Source: Actinomycetaceae bacterium (lineage in GTDB: Bacteria > Actinomycetota > Actinomycetes > Actinomycetales > Actinomycetaceae). Taken from it: 64,000 nt of DNA. The stretch spans positions 1-64,000 of the forward strand of contig JAUNUK010000003.1 of the NCBI GenBank assembly GCA_030538185.1, written 5' to 3'. The notes under the pieces are model-generated. The model saw only the letters and a list, made by a program, of their open reading frames with translations, searched no databases and had not been told where the DNA came from. The position numbers and the translations under genes are program-made. This document shows, one piece after another, positions 17,139-28,100 of this stretch; within the stretch, counting starts at the first letter, position 1, and every line of letters starts with the position of its first letter.

Positions 17139-17765
17139 GTGACTTCCGAAATCAAGCTGCCCGATACGGCCACTCAAGACACAGAGGACGCCAAACAGCT
17201 GCTACGTGACCACATTCGCGATCGTCGGAAGCGCCGTACGGACAAACAGCTTCAGGAGTTAAGCCTGTCGATTCGCGACCAGGTTTTGTCCTGCACGTCT
17301 GGGGCGCACTCTGTCGCTTTTTATGTCTCGGTCGAACACGAACCTGCGACCTTGCCAGCTATCGAGGCCTTGGACGCAGCAGGTGTGCGCGTATTGTTGC
17401 CCAAGCTGGGCCCAGGTTTGTCTAGGTCGTGGGCGTATTTTACGGGCGTGGATGATTTGCAGGCTTTGTCACCCAATCGTCCTTTGGAGCCCACGGGCGA
17501 GGCCTTGGATCACATGGAATTGGCTTCGGTAGATGTGATCATCACCCCGGCTTTGGCCGTTGACATGCAGGGTAACCGCTTGGGTCAGGGTGGGGGCTGG
17601 TATGACCGGGCTTTGGATGTTTCAAGGGCTAGCGCCCCCGTCTACGCCTTGGTTTTCGCCGATGAGGTTATTACTTCCAGGCTTTTGCCTGTGGCAAGCC
17701 ACGACGTACCGGTCGACGGCATTTTGACCCCAGAAAGGGTCCTTTGGCTTTCAGATAATTCCTAA
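17139..17765 (+). CDS. 5-formyltetrahydrofolate cyclo-ligase
   Basis: ATP-dependent enzyme of about 208 residues that converts 5-formyl-THF to 5,10-methenyl-THF, returning folate to the one-carbon pool. The hallmark nucleotide/folate loop GQGGGWYDRAL is at about residues 147-157, and VAFYVSVEHEPAT and PALAVDMQGNRLG are typical flanking segments. I prefer the GTG at 17139 because a promoter places the transcript start on it (leaderless) and no ribosome site serves the TTG six codons earlier. Divergent from Glp/MoeA and followed by the SAF protein gene, a known actinobacterial order. Confidence 0.88.
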   Translation: MTSEIKLPDTATQDTEDAKQLLRDHIRDRRKRRTDKQLQELSLSIRDQVLSCTSGAHSVAFYVSVEHEPATLPAIEALDAAGVRVLLPKLGPGLSRSWAYFTGVDDLQALSPNRPLEPTGEALDHMELASVDVIITPALAVDMQGNRLGQGGGWYDRALDVSRASAPVYALVFADEVITSRLLPVASHDVPVDGILTPERVLWLSDNS

Positions 17766-17806
17766 CCTCGGGTTTTTGGTTTCTAGGTTTCATTGGCGAG
17801 GGCGAC

Positions 17807-17841
17807 TTATCCACACCCTGATCTTTTTGTTTTTATCCACA
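17807..17841 (+). other. Pair of DnaA boxes
   Basis: Two perfect TTATCCACA words in the same direction at 17807-17815 and 17833-17841, 26 bp apart, in the 128-bp gap between the cyclo-ligase and SAF genes. Single further copies occur at 11412 (inside mmsA) and, inverted, at 50680. No dnaA or dnaN gene is nearby. Confidence 0.6.
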
Positions 17842-17893
17842 GCTGATGGTCATAGGGCTTTTGTGCCTGTGTGCTGAGTCTTAGCCTCGTGTC

Positions 17894-18655
17894 ATGTTCA
17901 AGAAATCGCCTAACACCTCGAGCCGGGGGCGCAGACCCCTTGCCTCTGTTGCACCTCGGGCCCCGCGCGCGCCTGGTGTTTTCGCACTGCGCGCCTGGAA
18001 TCTGCGTTTCGTCGTCGCTGGTTTTGCTGTTGCCCTGGCGGTATTGGGTGCCTTGGCTGCCTTACGCCCACCCAGCAACGGCACCCCAACTTTGGTGTTG
18101 GCCCGCAGCGTTCAGGCTGGGGAACAGGTGTTGGACACAGACCTAAAGGTAGAGGCTGTCCCTGCGCGTTTGCGCCCGCGTGATGCCTATTCGGACACGG
18201 ATCTTGACAAGCTGCTGGGTGCCCGGGCTGCGGTCACATTAAATCCCGGCACTGTTTTGTCGCCGCCTTTGTTGCTGACAGATGACTGGTCGACCCAGTT
18301 GGGTCCTGGGCAGGTAGCCTTGGCCATCGAGTTGCCGAGGTCTACCGATGTGGCCTTGTTGCGCACGGGTATGCGGGTACAGGTGTGGGACAGCAACGCC
18401 GATGTGGATAATCGCAACCCCCGTCGCGAGGTTTCGGGCTCTGCGGTGCAGTTACCTCAAGAGGCAGAACGCATTGAGGGTCCACAAATGGTGGCCTCCT
18501 CGGTTTTGGTTTTGGCAGTGCAAGAGTCAAACGATTCCTTGCTATCTGCTTCTCAAGGATCTCCTATCGCGTTTATTGCAACCGATCAGGAATCTGCAAG
18601 AATGATAGTCGCAGCTCAGGCGCGTGGCGATCTCACATTCGTCATCTCTTCCTGA
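17894..18655 (+). CDS. SAF domain-containing membrane protein (CpaB/RcpC-like)
   Basis: A 253-residue protein with a basic N-terminus, one membrane helix at about 38-58 (LRFVVAGFAVALAVLGALAA), and an extracytoplasmic SAF domain (LVLARSVQAGEQVLDTDLKVEAVPA, about 66-130) followed by a beta-rich region. SAF domains occur in the Flp pilus assembly protein CpaB/RcpC and in carbohydrate-related enzymes. No other tad/flp pilus gene lies here; in actinobacteria this single gene often stands between cyclo-ligase and mscL. No ribosome site precedes the ATG, so translation may be leaderless. Role unknown. Confidence 0.75.
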   Translation: MFKKSPNTSSRGRRPLASVAPRAPRAPGVFALRAWNLRFVVAGFAVALAVLGALAALRPPSNGTPTLVLARSVQAGEQVLDTDLKVEAVPARLRPRDAYSDTDLDKLLGARAAVTLNPGTVLSPPLLLTDDWSTQLGPGQVALAIELPRSTDVALLRTGMRVQVWDSNADVDNRNPRREVSGSAVQLPQEAERIEGPQMVASSVLVLAVQESNDSLLSASQGSPIAFIATDQESARMIVAAQARGDLTFVISS

Positions 18656-18687
18656 GCTTTATCAGTTCTAGACAGTAAGGGGATTTC

Positions 18688-19122
18688 ATGGCCGAGACAA
18701 CCGATGCAGCCGAAAAGACAGGTTTTGTTGAGGGATTCAAGAAGTTCATTATGCGCGGCAACGCCGTTGACTTGGCGGTTGGCATGGTTATTGGTGCCGC
18801 TTTCACCGGAGTTGTGGGAGCTTTGGTTGAAAAGATCATCAACCCGCTGATTGCCATGCCTTTCGGCAAACCTGATTTCGGTGAGGCGTGGTCTTTCACC
18901 TACAACGGTTCAACCGTGGCCCTGGGCGCTTTGATTACGGCTTTGATTAATTTCTTGCTGGTGGCTTTGGCCTTGTATGTGTTCATCATTATTCCCATGA
19001 ACAAGTTGGCCGAGATTCAAGCCGCAAAGAAGGCGAAGGAAGCCGAAGAGGAGGAAGAAACTCCTGCGGATATCGAGCTCCTACAAGAGATCCGCGACCT
19101 CCTGGCCAAACAAAAAGCCTAA
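18688..19122 (+). CDS. mscL: Large-conductance mechanosensitive channel MscL
   Basis: A 144-residue membrane channel that opens under high membrane tension to release solutes on osmotic downshock. It shows the N-terminal amphipathic helix, the first pore helix MRGNAVDLAVGMVIGAAF, the loop with NPLIAM, the second helix ALGALITALINFLLVALALYVFIII and a charged C-terminal helix EIQAAKKAKEAEEEEE that bundles in the pentamer. AAGGGG lies five bases before the ATG. It follows the SAF gene with a 32-bp gap and precedes a very strong terminator. Confidence 0.95.
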   Translation: MAETTDAAEKTGFVEGFKKFIMRGNAVDLAVGMVIGAAFTGVVGALVEKIINPLIAMPFGKPDFGEAWSFTYNGSTVALGALITALINFLLVALALYVFIIIPMNKLAEIQAAKKAKEAEEEEETPADIELLQEIRDLLAKQKA

Positions 19123-19134
19123 GGCCTACCAACT

Positions 19135-19185
19135 GCTGACTGTGTCGACGGGAGCGTCTCCCGTCGACACAGTCAGCTAGTTTTT
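19135..19185 (+). terminator. Terminator of mscL, also facing the adhesin gene
   Basis: Perfect 20-bp stem (19135-19154 with 19158-19177), three-base loop, followed by TAGTTTTT on the plus strand. Lies between convergent mscL and the giant surface-protein gene. Confidence 0.95.
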
Positions 19186-19192
19186 GGCGGCT

Positions 19193-22100
19193 TTAGTTTT
19201 GGCGCTTTCTTGCCAGGACAGTTACGCCCATGAGGATTATTCCGAGGGCGAATAGCACCAGGCTGGTGCGCAACATTTCTACCGTGTTGGCTCCCGTGGC
19301 CGCCAGGGCGTCATGCATTTGACCGCCCGAGGCGATCCAGGCGTCGTTGGCGTGCACCGACACGCCACCCACCACGGGCTTGCCCTCAACTGCCATGACG
19401 TTCTTGTGGTACTCGTGAATTGAGAACGAGGGCAGCGTGGCATCGATCCTAATGACTTGCCCGGGCAGCAGATGGAACTCTGGCGGCAATACCAGGGTGC
19501 CGTCTGCACCAAAGTTCATCACCGAGCCGTCAGGCAGGGTTGCTCGCATGCCTGTCACACCTGGTCCTGACAAGACCTGGTCTTTAATAACTAGGTTATG
19601 CAGGGTTTGGGTTCCCGCGTTCCACACGGCAGCAGCCGCATTGACGGGTTCGGTCATGGATTGCCCGTTTGCACGCAGGCGGTGTCCTCCACCCTTGTTG
19701 AAGTCCCCGGCAACAGGGTCTGAGCCACTGAACTTCACCAAGCCCACGGCTGGCCCATTGACATTGATGGGATAGCCAATCCTGGTTTGGTCCGGTTTCA
19801 GCCACTTCTCAGGCGTGGTTGGCGAGTCCGGCGTGGTGTTGCCTCCCGGCTTCCAACCGCCCGGTGCGGGGTCTCCTGGCTTCCACGGCTTGTCGGGGTC
19901 TCCCCCGGGCACCGGCGTGACAGGCTCGGTCGGTCCAGGTTTTTCTGGCTCCACCGGCTTATCAGGTGCCGGTTTGTCTGGGTCGGGCACAGGGGTGCCT
20001 CCCCCGGGAGTGATCGGCACGGGGGCCTCCCCGCCTCCTGGAGGCGTAATCTGGTCGACAACCTCGGTTTTGACCAGGTTACTGATGCTGCCGATCCTTT
20101 CCACAGGTGGAGCTCCAAGAATCGGCCCAGGGGGAGCAGGGAACAAGGTGTCCAGGTTGTTTTCGTTGTCTTGTTGTGCTGCTGCTACCTCACCGATAAC
20201 ACTGGCCATGTTCTTGACCCAACGCGGTGTAAGCGCGAGGTCCTCGCCTGGGGCAAACAGGTTCACTGTGGAACCCTCAGTTTTGTCCGTCTCAGTGACC
20301 TTGCGCGAAACCCTGTAGCTCGCATTCGCACCTGCCGGCAAAGGATTGAGCGTACTGGGTTCGATTGTGTCAATCGCAGCACCATTAGCAGGCTGCTTGT
20401 CGCTGCGGCCCACGAAAACAATCGTTTCGTCCCCAATATTGTCATCCTCAATGGCGACATGGGTGATGGGGATAATCCCTGTGTTGGTCACGACGAAGGT
20501 GTAGGTGATCGTGTCGTCCACCTTTGCCTTGGTTAGGGACGTGGCCTTCGTGAGGCTAATCCCGTAGCGTTCGGCCGTGGCCATAGCGGTATTCGACGTG
20601 GTCGTGAGACCAGGCGTACCTGTACACCGTGTGTTCTCGTCTGTCCCAGTGATTTCCGTACAGACGACACCGCTGGCTTTGGCCTCGTTCACCAATGGAT
20701 TGGTGCCCTGCATGTCTGCAGCAGTCACCACGTAGGTGCCCTTATAGGTGATGTCCCCTCTGGCCAAGAGGATCACATTCGTGACCTTGCCATTCGCGTC
20801 TTTCTCCAGAACACAACCCGTGCCACAACTACCCTCGTCGGGGTGGAAGATGCCAGAGACATCCCGCCCAGCCGAACCACCCGTCGTCGGAAATACTACG
20901 TCTGAAAGTGCCACGTTTTGAATCGCACTTTCCCCAGTATTTCGTACCGTAATAGTGTATTCCAGCAGGTCCCCTACCTTGCTATAGCGTCCAGGCGTCA
21001 CATCTTTTGTGACCTCGAGGCCAACTCGAGCAACCCTGGCGCTGGCCTCTGCCACCGGCTTATTCACCGTCTGTTCATTGAACTTAACGCCGTTGTAACT
21101 TTCGGCGTGTCCGGGATCGTCCTTGGTTTTCGCGCCCGTGCCTTCCATATCAGCTGATGCTCTGTTCTCTATGGCACCCAGGTCCTTGGTCTTGTCAATG
21201 GGGCTAGTGGCCTGGAAGTATTCCTTGCCACCGGCCGCTAGGATGTCAGGTTCAAACTGGTCATCTGGATGGAAATCCGTGCAAGCGCTAGTCGTACAAC
21301 GTTTGATGGTCGTGTTCGCACGCGCTTTCAGCATATTGTCGATAATTTCAGGCTTCGTTATCGTGGTGTTCCCCGTATTGGTCAGCACAAAGTTCCACGT
21401 CAACTCGGTTGTTGTGTCATCAAAGAACAACACCTTCGAGCTCTTCGTCAACACCAGCGCCGCCCTGGGGACCTCAACGGCCTTGGCAGCACTGCCGCCT
21501 GGCATGGCAGGATCCAAGGCAGGCAGTGGCTTTGGAGTCTCCCCCTCGGTCCCGGTGGTAACTGTCGAGGGCGTCTTGACCACGGCAGATATATTGCCGA
21601 TCTGCTCATAGGTTTTCCCCGCACAGTCACGAAGCAGTTCCTGCGGCGTCACAGTCAGACTCGAAACGCCAAAGGCTGTTTCACCAGGAACAATGACATC
21701 AGCAGGTGCCGTGAGAACCTTATCCACCGCACACGTACTGCCATCAAGAAATTCGATGGTAATAGTGATGGTGCCACCCGTTGTCACCTTGATTGGGGAC
21801 TCGCCGGTGTTCTCGGTCACCAAACGGTAGGTCAGGGGGTCCCCGGCGGTCGTGGTGCTTCCCGCATTCACATACAGGCTTTCCTTGGCCCGCATCAGCG
21901 GGGTTGTCACGGTATTCGAGTCGGCCTTAACCGTCTCCACCGGATTCACAGCCAGGGCATTTGCCGAGGACGGCTTCCCCGTCGCCGTGGCGGTATTGAT
22001 GACATGCTTGGCGGTGACATCAGCATCCTGTATCGCGTAGGAGCTTTGGAAGGTTGCTGTTCCACCCGGTTTCAGTGTCGGTCCTTCTCCAGAACTGCCA

Positions 22101-25100
22101 GCGGTGCAGCTAGGTGCCACACAGGTGGAAGCAGTTTTCAGAGTCGCTGAAGCGCCCAATATTGTCGGGTCCTTGATCTGGACATCTGTAATTTCTGCCT
22201 GACCCTCGTTAGTGACACGGAACTCATAGTGAATGGTGTCTCCCACCCTGAAGCTCTTTTCTGCAGCGGTCTTGACCACCGAGAGTTTCGCCAAAGAGGT
22301 AGAGGTCATATTGGATGTCTTATCCAGTTTGATCGGCTGGAACCCCCCTCCGGTTCCTGCCCCATCAGGGATCCGGGCACCGTTAACGTGCGCGTGTACT
22401 TGGGCCTGGTTTTTAACCTTCCCTGCCTCCAGCCCGCCTGAGACATCAGTAGCGCTGGGCGGTACAGGCGTGTAGAAGGGGTCGGAAGAGAACCCTGCCA
22501 AGTCTGTTTCCACGATCTTGCGCCACCCCACAAAGTAGATGGTCGCAGGCGCCATGTCTGGGGTATTGGCTGCCTGCAGTTTCTCCGTGACTGTGTCACC
22601 AGTACACGAATCCCCATTCATTAGTGTCTGAATCTCGGCAGGTGTGGGTTTACCTGCGCCCACGTAACAAGCTTTTTGGCCCGTATTGCTGAGGGCCGGG
22701 TCGCTAACCGACACGTCCAAGACTTCATCCCCACCGGTGTTTATGACCGTGAACAGGTAGGGAACTTTATCCCCTGCCTTAGTGAAGTAATCCGCCATGG
22801 GCGTCTTGGTGATCCCTACAGCCGTCAACGGGATCTCCACCGAGGAGGTCTCTTCCTTAGCCGCATAGCCAGTCGGCAAGCTACCGTCTGGCACTGCGGG
22901 CAGTGCTGTCATTTTTGCGGTGTTCTTCAGGAAGCGGTCGGCGGCAGTGGGTTTTGCCAGTGTCGTATCCCACCAGGTTCCTGCCGTATAGTCGAAGACC
23001 TGTGTAAAGAAACGCGTCTGCCCTGGGGCAATTGGGTTTGCACTCAAATCATGTGTACCGACAGCGCCGCCATTATTCGGAAGCATCGAGTCTGTAATTG
23101 TGACAGTCTTTAGAGGCGTCGCACCCGTATTGGTTACCGCAAAGACAAAGGTGACATCCTTATGATCGGTTAGCTTCGGATCCCTGAGGATGTAATGCGA
23201 AGCGGTCTTGGTGAACTTATAAGCAGTCTTAGGAACAATGGCCTCTGCCGTAACAGCGGAAGGCGGAGTGCAATCCCCTGTTGCTGGTGTTATGAGTTTG
23301 CATGTAGAAGTGGCTGTCGCCGTGTTCTTCACCGACAAGGTATCTGTGGCAATATCTCCGTCCGTGACCGTGTATTCGGCCTCGAAGGTGACGGACCCAC
23401 CCGGTTCCACAATCAGTTTTTCATTAAGCCCGGTGCCCTCGCGGTAACACTCTGCGGGAACATCGGTATCGTCCCTGGTCGCTGCACATTGACCGGCCTT
23501 AACCTTGTCCTTATCGATTGTTCCAGTGATTTTGTCATCTGAAATGCTGGGATTCACCAGGTCCACTGAACCACTGTTGACCAGTAAGAACTCGTACTTA
23601 ATTTTTTGCCCAGCTTGCTGGTAAGTGGAGGTTTTCGCCGTCTTTTGCAAAGTCATAGCCGCGGTACCCAGCTCTGTCACAGTTGTGGCCTTGACTGGTT
23701 TTTGCGTCGTACACTTCAGTGCATTGGTATCGCACACAGTAACGGCGTTCGTCGTCACCGTGCGCTTAATGATGTCGGCTACATCTTCATTATTAGCTGG
23801 GTTGCGCACAATATGTGGCCCACCCATAAGGACTTGTTCACCGGGCTGCAAGATGAGGGCCTGGACATCACCATAAGTCTTACAATTATTCGCAGCCGTA
23901 CAAACCACAGGGGTACGGCCCTTGGCATCGTCATCATCGTAAAGTTCTTGTAGGTCTTTATTTCCGTCGACACCTGCCGTAATAGTTCCCACCTTAACCG
24001 GCGCCAGACCCGTGTTCGTAATGGTGAAGTAGGTGCCGGTGCTGGTTTCAGCACCAGTCAGGTTTTGTTTTACGGGAATCACGACGGTTGTGATTGACGC
24101 CCTGGGGACCTCCACAACATCCGTGATAGCACTCGCCAGCTTCAGGATTGTGGTCCCTTCGACACCCTGAACATCCTCGGTCCAGGAATTGCCCGTAATG
24201 TAATCCTTCAACAGGTCATCAGTTTTTGCAGGGTCAGCACCCCAGCGTTCTGCATGCGGAACTATTTCCCCTGTGCGTGGGTTCTTCATGAGCTCGGTTG
24301 AGTTACTCGTACCCGGGGGAAGCACGAATTCCACATACGACGTATCTGCCACCACGGAAGATTTCACTTTGCCCCTGAGTTCACCCCTGTAAGGCCCAGT
24401 CCTGGTTACCTTCAGTTTGTAGCGAATGTCCGTGGCCTTACCTGGATTAGCTGGGTCCTCGGTGAAGGCGCAGTCAATTGGGGTCATTTCCAGTTTGATT
24501 GCCGCCAGGGGAATGCTGAACTCATTAGATTTGACATGCAGGGGCTGACAAACCTTATTGGCCCCGTCCTCTCCACAGGTCACAGGCGTGGCAGTGACAT
24601 CAGCAATGTTGGTGATCTTTTCTAAGGCCACGTCATTCTTGGTGCTCTTGTAGGTGCCCGTATAGGTGCGGAAATCTCCACCATTCAGCACGGCATCATT
24701 CGCCACTGCATTGCCGGAAGAATCCTTAGCGCTCAGGTTACCTATTTTTCCGTCATGCACCGCAGGAATCACAGGCTCTTTGCCCTTATTGGTCACCACA
24801 ATGTTGTAAACAATGTCTTGGTCCGCATCGCCAAAGTACTTGGGATCTGCGCTCTTGACAGCCTCTACAGAAGTAATAGGAACCTTGGCTGTCACTGCCT
24901 CGGTTGTGCAGGTGGTTGTCCCATCTGCTGGACAGTTATCGGCAATGGCCCTGGCCGTGTTCACCAGGTACCCGCCATCCGTCGCGGAGGCCAGTCGTGC
25001 TTCTGCCTGTGCTCTGCTCACGTCCTGGTTGGCAATAAAAGTGACACTACCCCCAGGTTTCAGGTTCACCCTGCCAGCGGTGATTGTACATAGGGTGGTG

Positions 25101-28100
25101 TCTTTACATTGTGGCCTTCCAGGTGTAACCGCATCCAACCCTAGTGGAGTGTCCTTGACCCCCACGTTTACAGCATTGGCACTAGACTCCGGGTCGTTGG
25201 TTACCGTAAAGGTCCAGGGGACACTCACAGATTTACCCACCTCAGGAAGGGGTATGGAACCCAGGGTGGTCTCCTTGGTGATGCTCAGTTTTAGTTCGCC
25301 TCGGAACAGGCCCGCATCTATGTCTAGGCGGTCTGCGTTGGTCACAGCGATATTGCTGACCGTACCTTCCAGTTTGGTCTGTGGGCCTTCTTGGGTCGCT
25401 ACGACGTCAGAGTCCTGGGCTCCGTTACCGCCCTGTGCGGGTTTCGTCCAGTTCCACTGGTCCGTGGCCCCATCATCCATAACGAATTTCAGACTGTAGG
25501 TGCCGTTGGGAACCTTGGGCAGCTTGTAGGTGCCGTCACCCCCAACCGGGACCGTAATACTGCCTGGAGTACCCGGGGTACCCGGGGTACCAGCTACCAC
25601 CACACAGTCAGGTGCCGTACACACCTCGGGGCCATACGTGTTTTGCCAGGTTCCAATGTCTGTTCCTGCTGCTGTGGTGCCACTCAGGGTCACCTTCATC
25701 CCTGGCACACCTCGCGCAGCAATCTCTGCATTGCTTTGGATGCCGTCCTTATTGGCATCCACCCACACCTGGTTGCCGATCTGGAATGTGGGCACAAAGC
25801 CTTGGTCAGCATTGCTAATGGTCTTTCCAGGGTCGACCAGCACGGCAATTTCAGCCCCCGTGGCGGTTTTATCGCCTTTGGAGGTTTTGAGCTTGGCCCA
25901 GTCATCATCTTTCAGGGTCGCCGCCCAAGACTTTCCCGAGGGCGGGGTAATTCTAATCTTGTACTGGCCAGACTCCAGTCCGCTGAAGTTGTAGAGCCCG
26001 TCCCTACCTGTTGTTCTCGCAGTCTGGTTCGGTACCGGACTTCCATCAGCAGTCAGTAACTCAACCCGGGCACCTTGGATGGGTTGTTCATCATCATCTT
26101 GGATGCCATTTGAATTAGTGTCCTGCCAAATGTAGTCGCCTATGGCGGCCGTGGTAACGCCCTGGTCAATGTCGGTGCGTGACTTTCCTGGGCTCAGGGT
26201 GAAGGCATCGGTGCTAACCCAGCGGGTTCCAGTGGGGGCTGCTCCCGCTTGTGGGGCTGCAACCACAGAGCCATCTGAGTCATAGGTGACCCCTGCCGCA
26301 GCACCGCGGCCCTTGGGTGAGACCCCATAAACGTCAGGGATAGCGAAATGAACCGTGTATTGTCCGGAGACAAGCTTGTCGAATGTGTAGATTCCGCTGG
26401 TAGATGTAGTGCCGAACGGACAAGGTTTAGCACCAACGGGACGAGGTGAGTCATCGCTATAAACCTGCCCCGTGGAATCCGTTCCACACAGTTTCACCGT
26501 GACACCACCGAGGCCAGGTTCGTTGTTATCCTTTCGCCCATCGGCGTTCAGGTCTTTAAAGATCAGGTCCCCCAGGGTCATAAAGTTCACGTCCACTGGT
26601 GTCCGAACGGGTGCTAGCTGTGCTCCGGTCTCTGTTGTGGTTGTCACAACTGAGGTTCCGCCCACCAGGTTCGTATAGGTGTTGTGTGCACCGTCATTGT
26701 TAAAGGGGATCATGCCGAGTGTCACCATGAAGGATTCACTGGTGTTCAAGGTTCCGTTGTACCTGGCCATCACTGCCGTGACATCGGCTGTCGTTGTGGG
26801 ACAGTTATTGTTGTCTATCCCGTCCTCGGTAAACATCTTGCCGTTTTGGACCATCTTGGCCTCGGGGGCTGGAATCGCACCGTTCGTAAAGACCTTGGGG
26901 GTACCTATTTCCGTACTGCCGGTGAAGGAACACCAGGTGACATTGGTAATCTCGTCTTTCAGTGCGCCCAAGGTTGCGCCGGGGGCTGTTTCCTCGACAA
27001 AAGCCAGGCCTGTCTTGTTAGTGACAAACAAGGATGCCGTGCGCCCATTATTAAAGGCAAGACCATTCGGGATGGACAAAGAAGACAGATACGCCTGGTT
27101 AGCTATCGATGTTTCGCCATCCGCCTTTGTGGGCAAAATGTCAATGACGTACGGGTCGCGCACATTATTGGAACCATCCGTTTTCGATTCCTGTAGGTTA
27201 GCCACCGTCACGTTGTACTGAATTTCACGAGAGGACGACGGGTTTCCGTCTGCTCCTGGTATGTTCAGGGTCGCAGTACCCTTTGAGGACTTATTCGCTT
27301 CCACAATGGGGTTTAGAACCGTTTTACCCAAGGTCAAAGAGGTGGCTTGACGGATATTGATCCCGATTTTGGAAACGCGGGTCCTGTCCGTTGAGGTAAA
27401 CATTTTATCAAGATCATCTTGGGTGCCCGGCAGGGTTTCATTCTTGGTCCTGGAGCCAGCAATATTGAAATACGGGCCTCCATTAGCGATCGAGGAAGGG
27501 ACCGTACTGGAAACCCTAACGTTGTACATCAACGGCTGGGCCTGGTTCGGGGGCACATCCAATTCCCAACGCATATAAACAGAACCCGAGGGACAGTACA
27601 ACTGTGCCTTGGGATCATTTGCTGGTCGTGTCCCCATATACACCGGCGCAGAAGACCCTGCAACCATGGAATCATAGTCAAATCCGGGTTCCATACAGTC
27701 TTCTACCACCAGCGGAACCGTTTCAGGGGTGGCAGCGGTGATGGGAACCCTGACTATTGGCTGCAACTCGACCTGGAAACGCCTGCCTCCGGCAGTGTTA
27801 GCTGTAGGTGAGGTCGGGGAAAGCCTGGCGCCAAAAGTACCGCTGTCATTGTACGGAATCAAGTACTTGGTGACCGATGAGGTCAACTTGCCTGTAAAGG
27901 TACCGACTGTGAACTGGTCCATTAAATAACCGGAGTTATTGACAGGCCTGTGATCGGTGATTGTTTCAAAACGATCCCAGTCGGCGCCAGGCAACGAAGA
28001 GTTACTGGGGTAATATCCCTGGAAGCCCGATAAGGTCAAGCCAGGAATTTCAGGCCCCTTCGCCGTGGTGGTTGTACGTGTCTCGGTCTTGAGATAGTTC

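Noticed and set aside
17807-17841. Chromosome origin suggested by DnaA boxes
   Set aside because: Only two boxes, no AT-rich unwinding region and no dnaA, dnaN or gyr genes.
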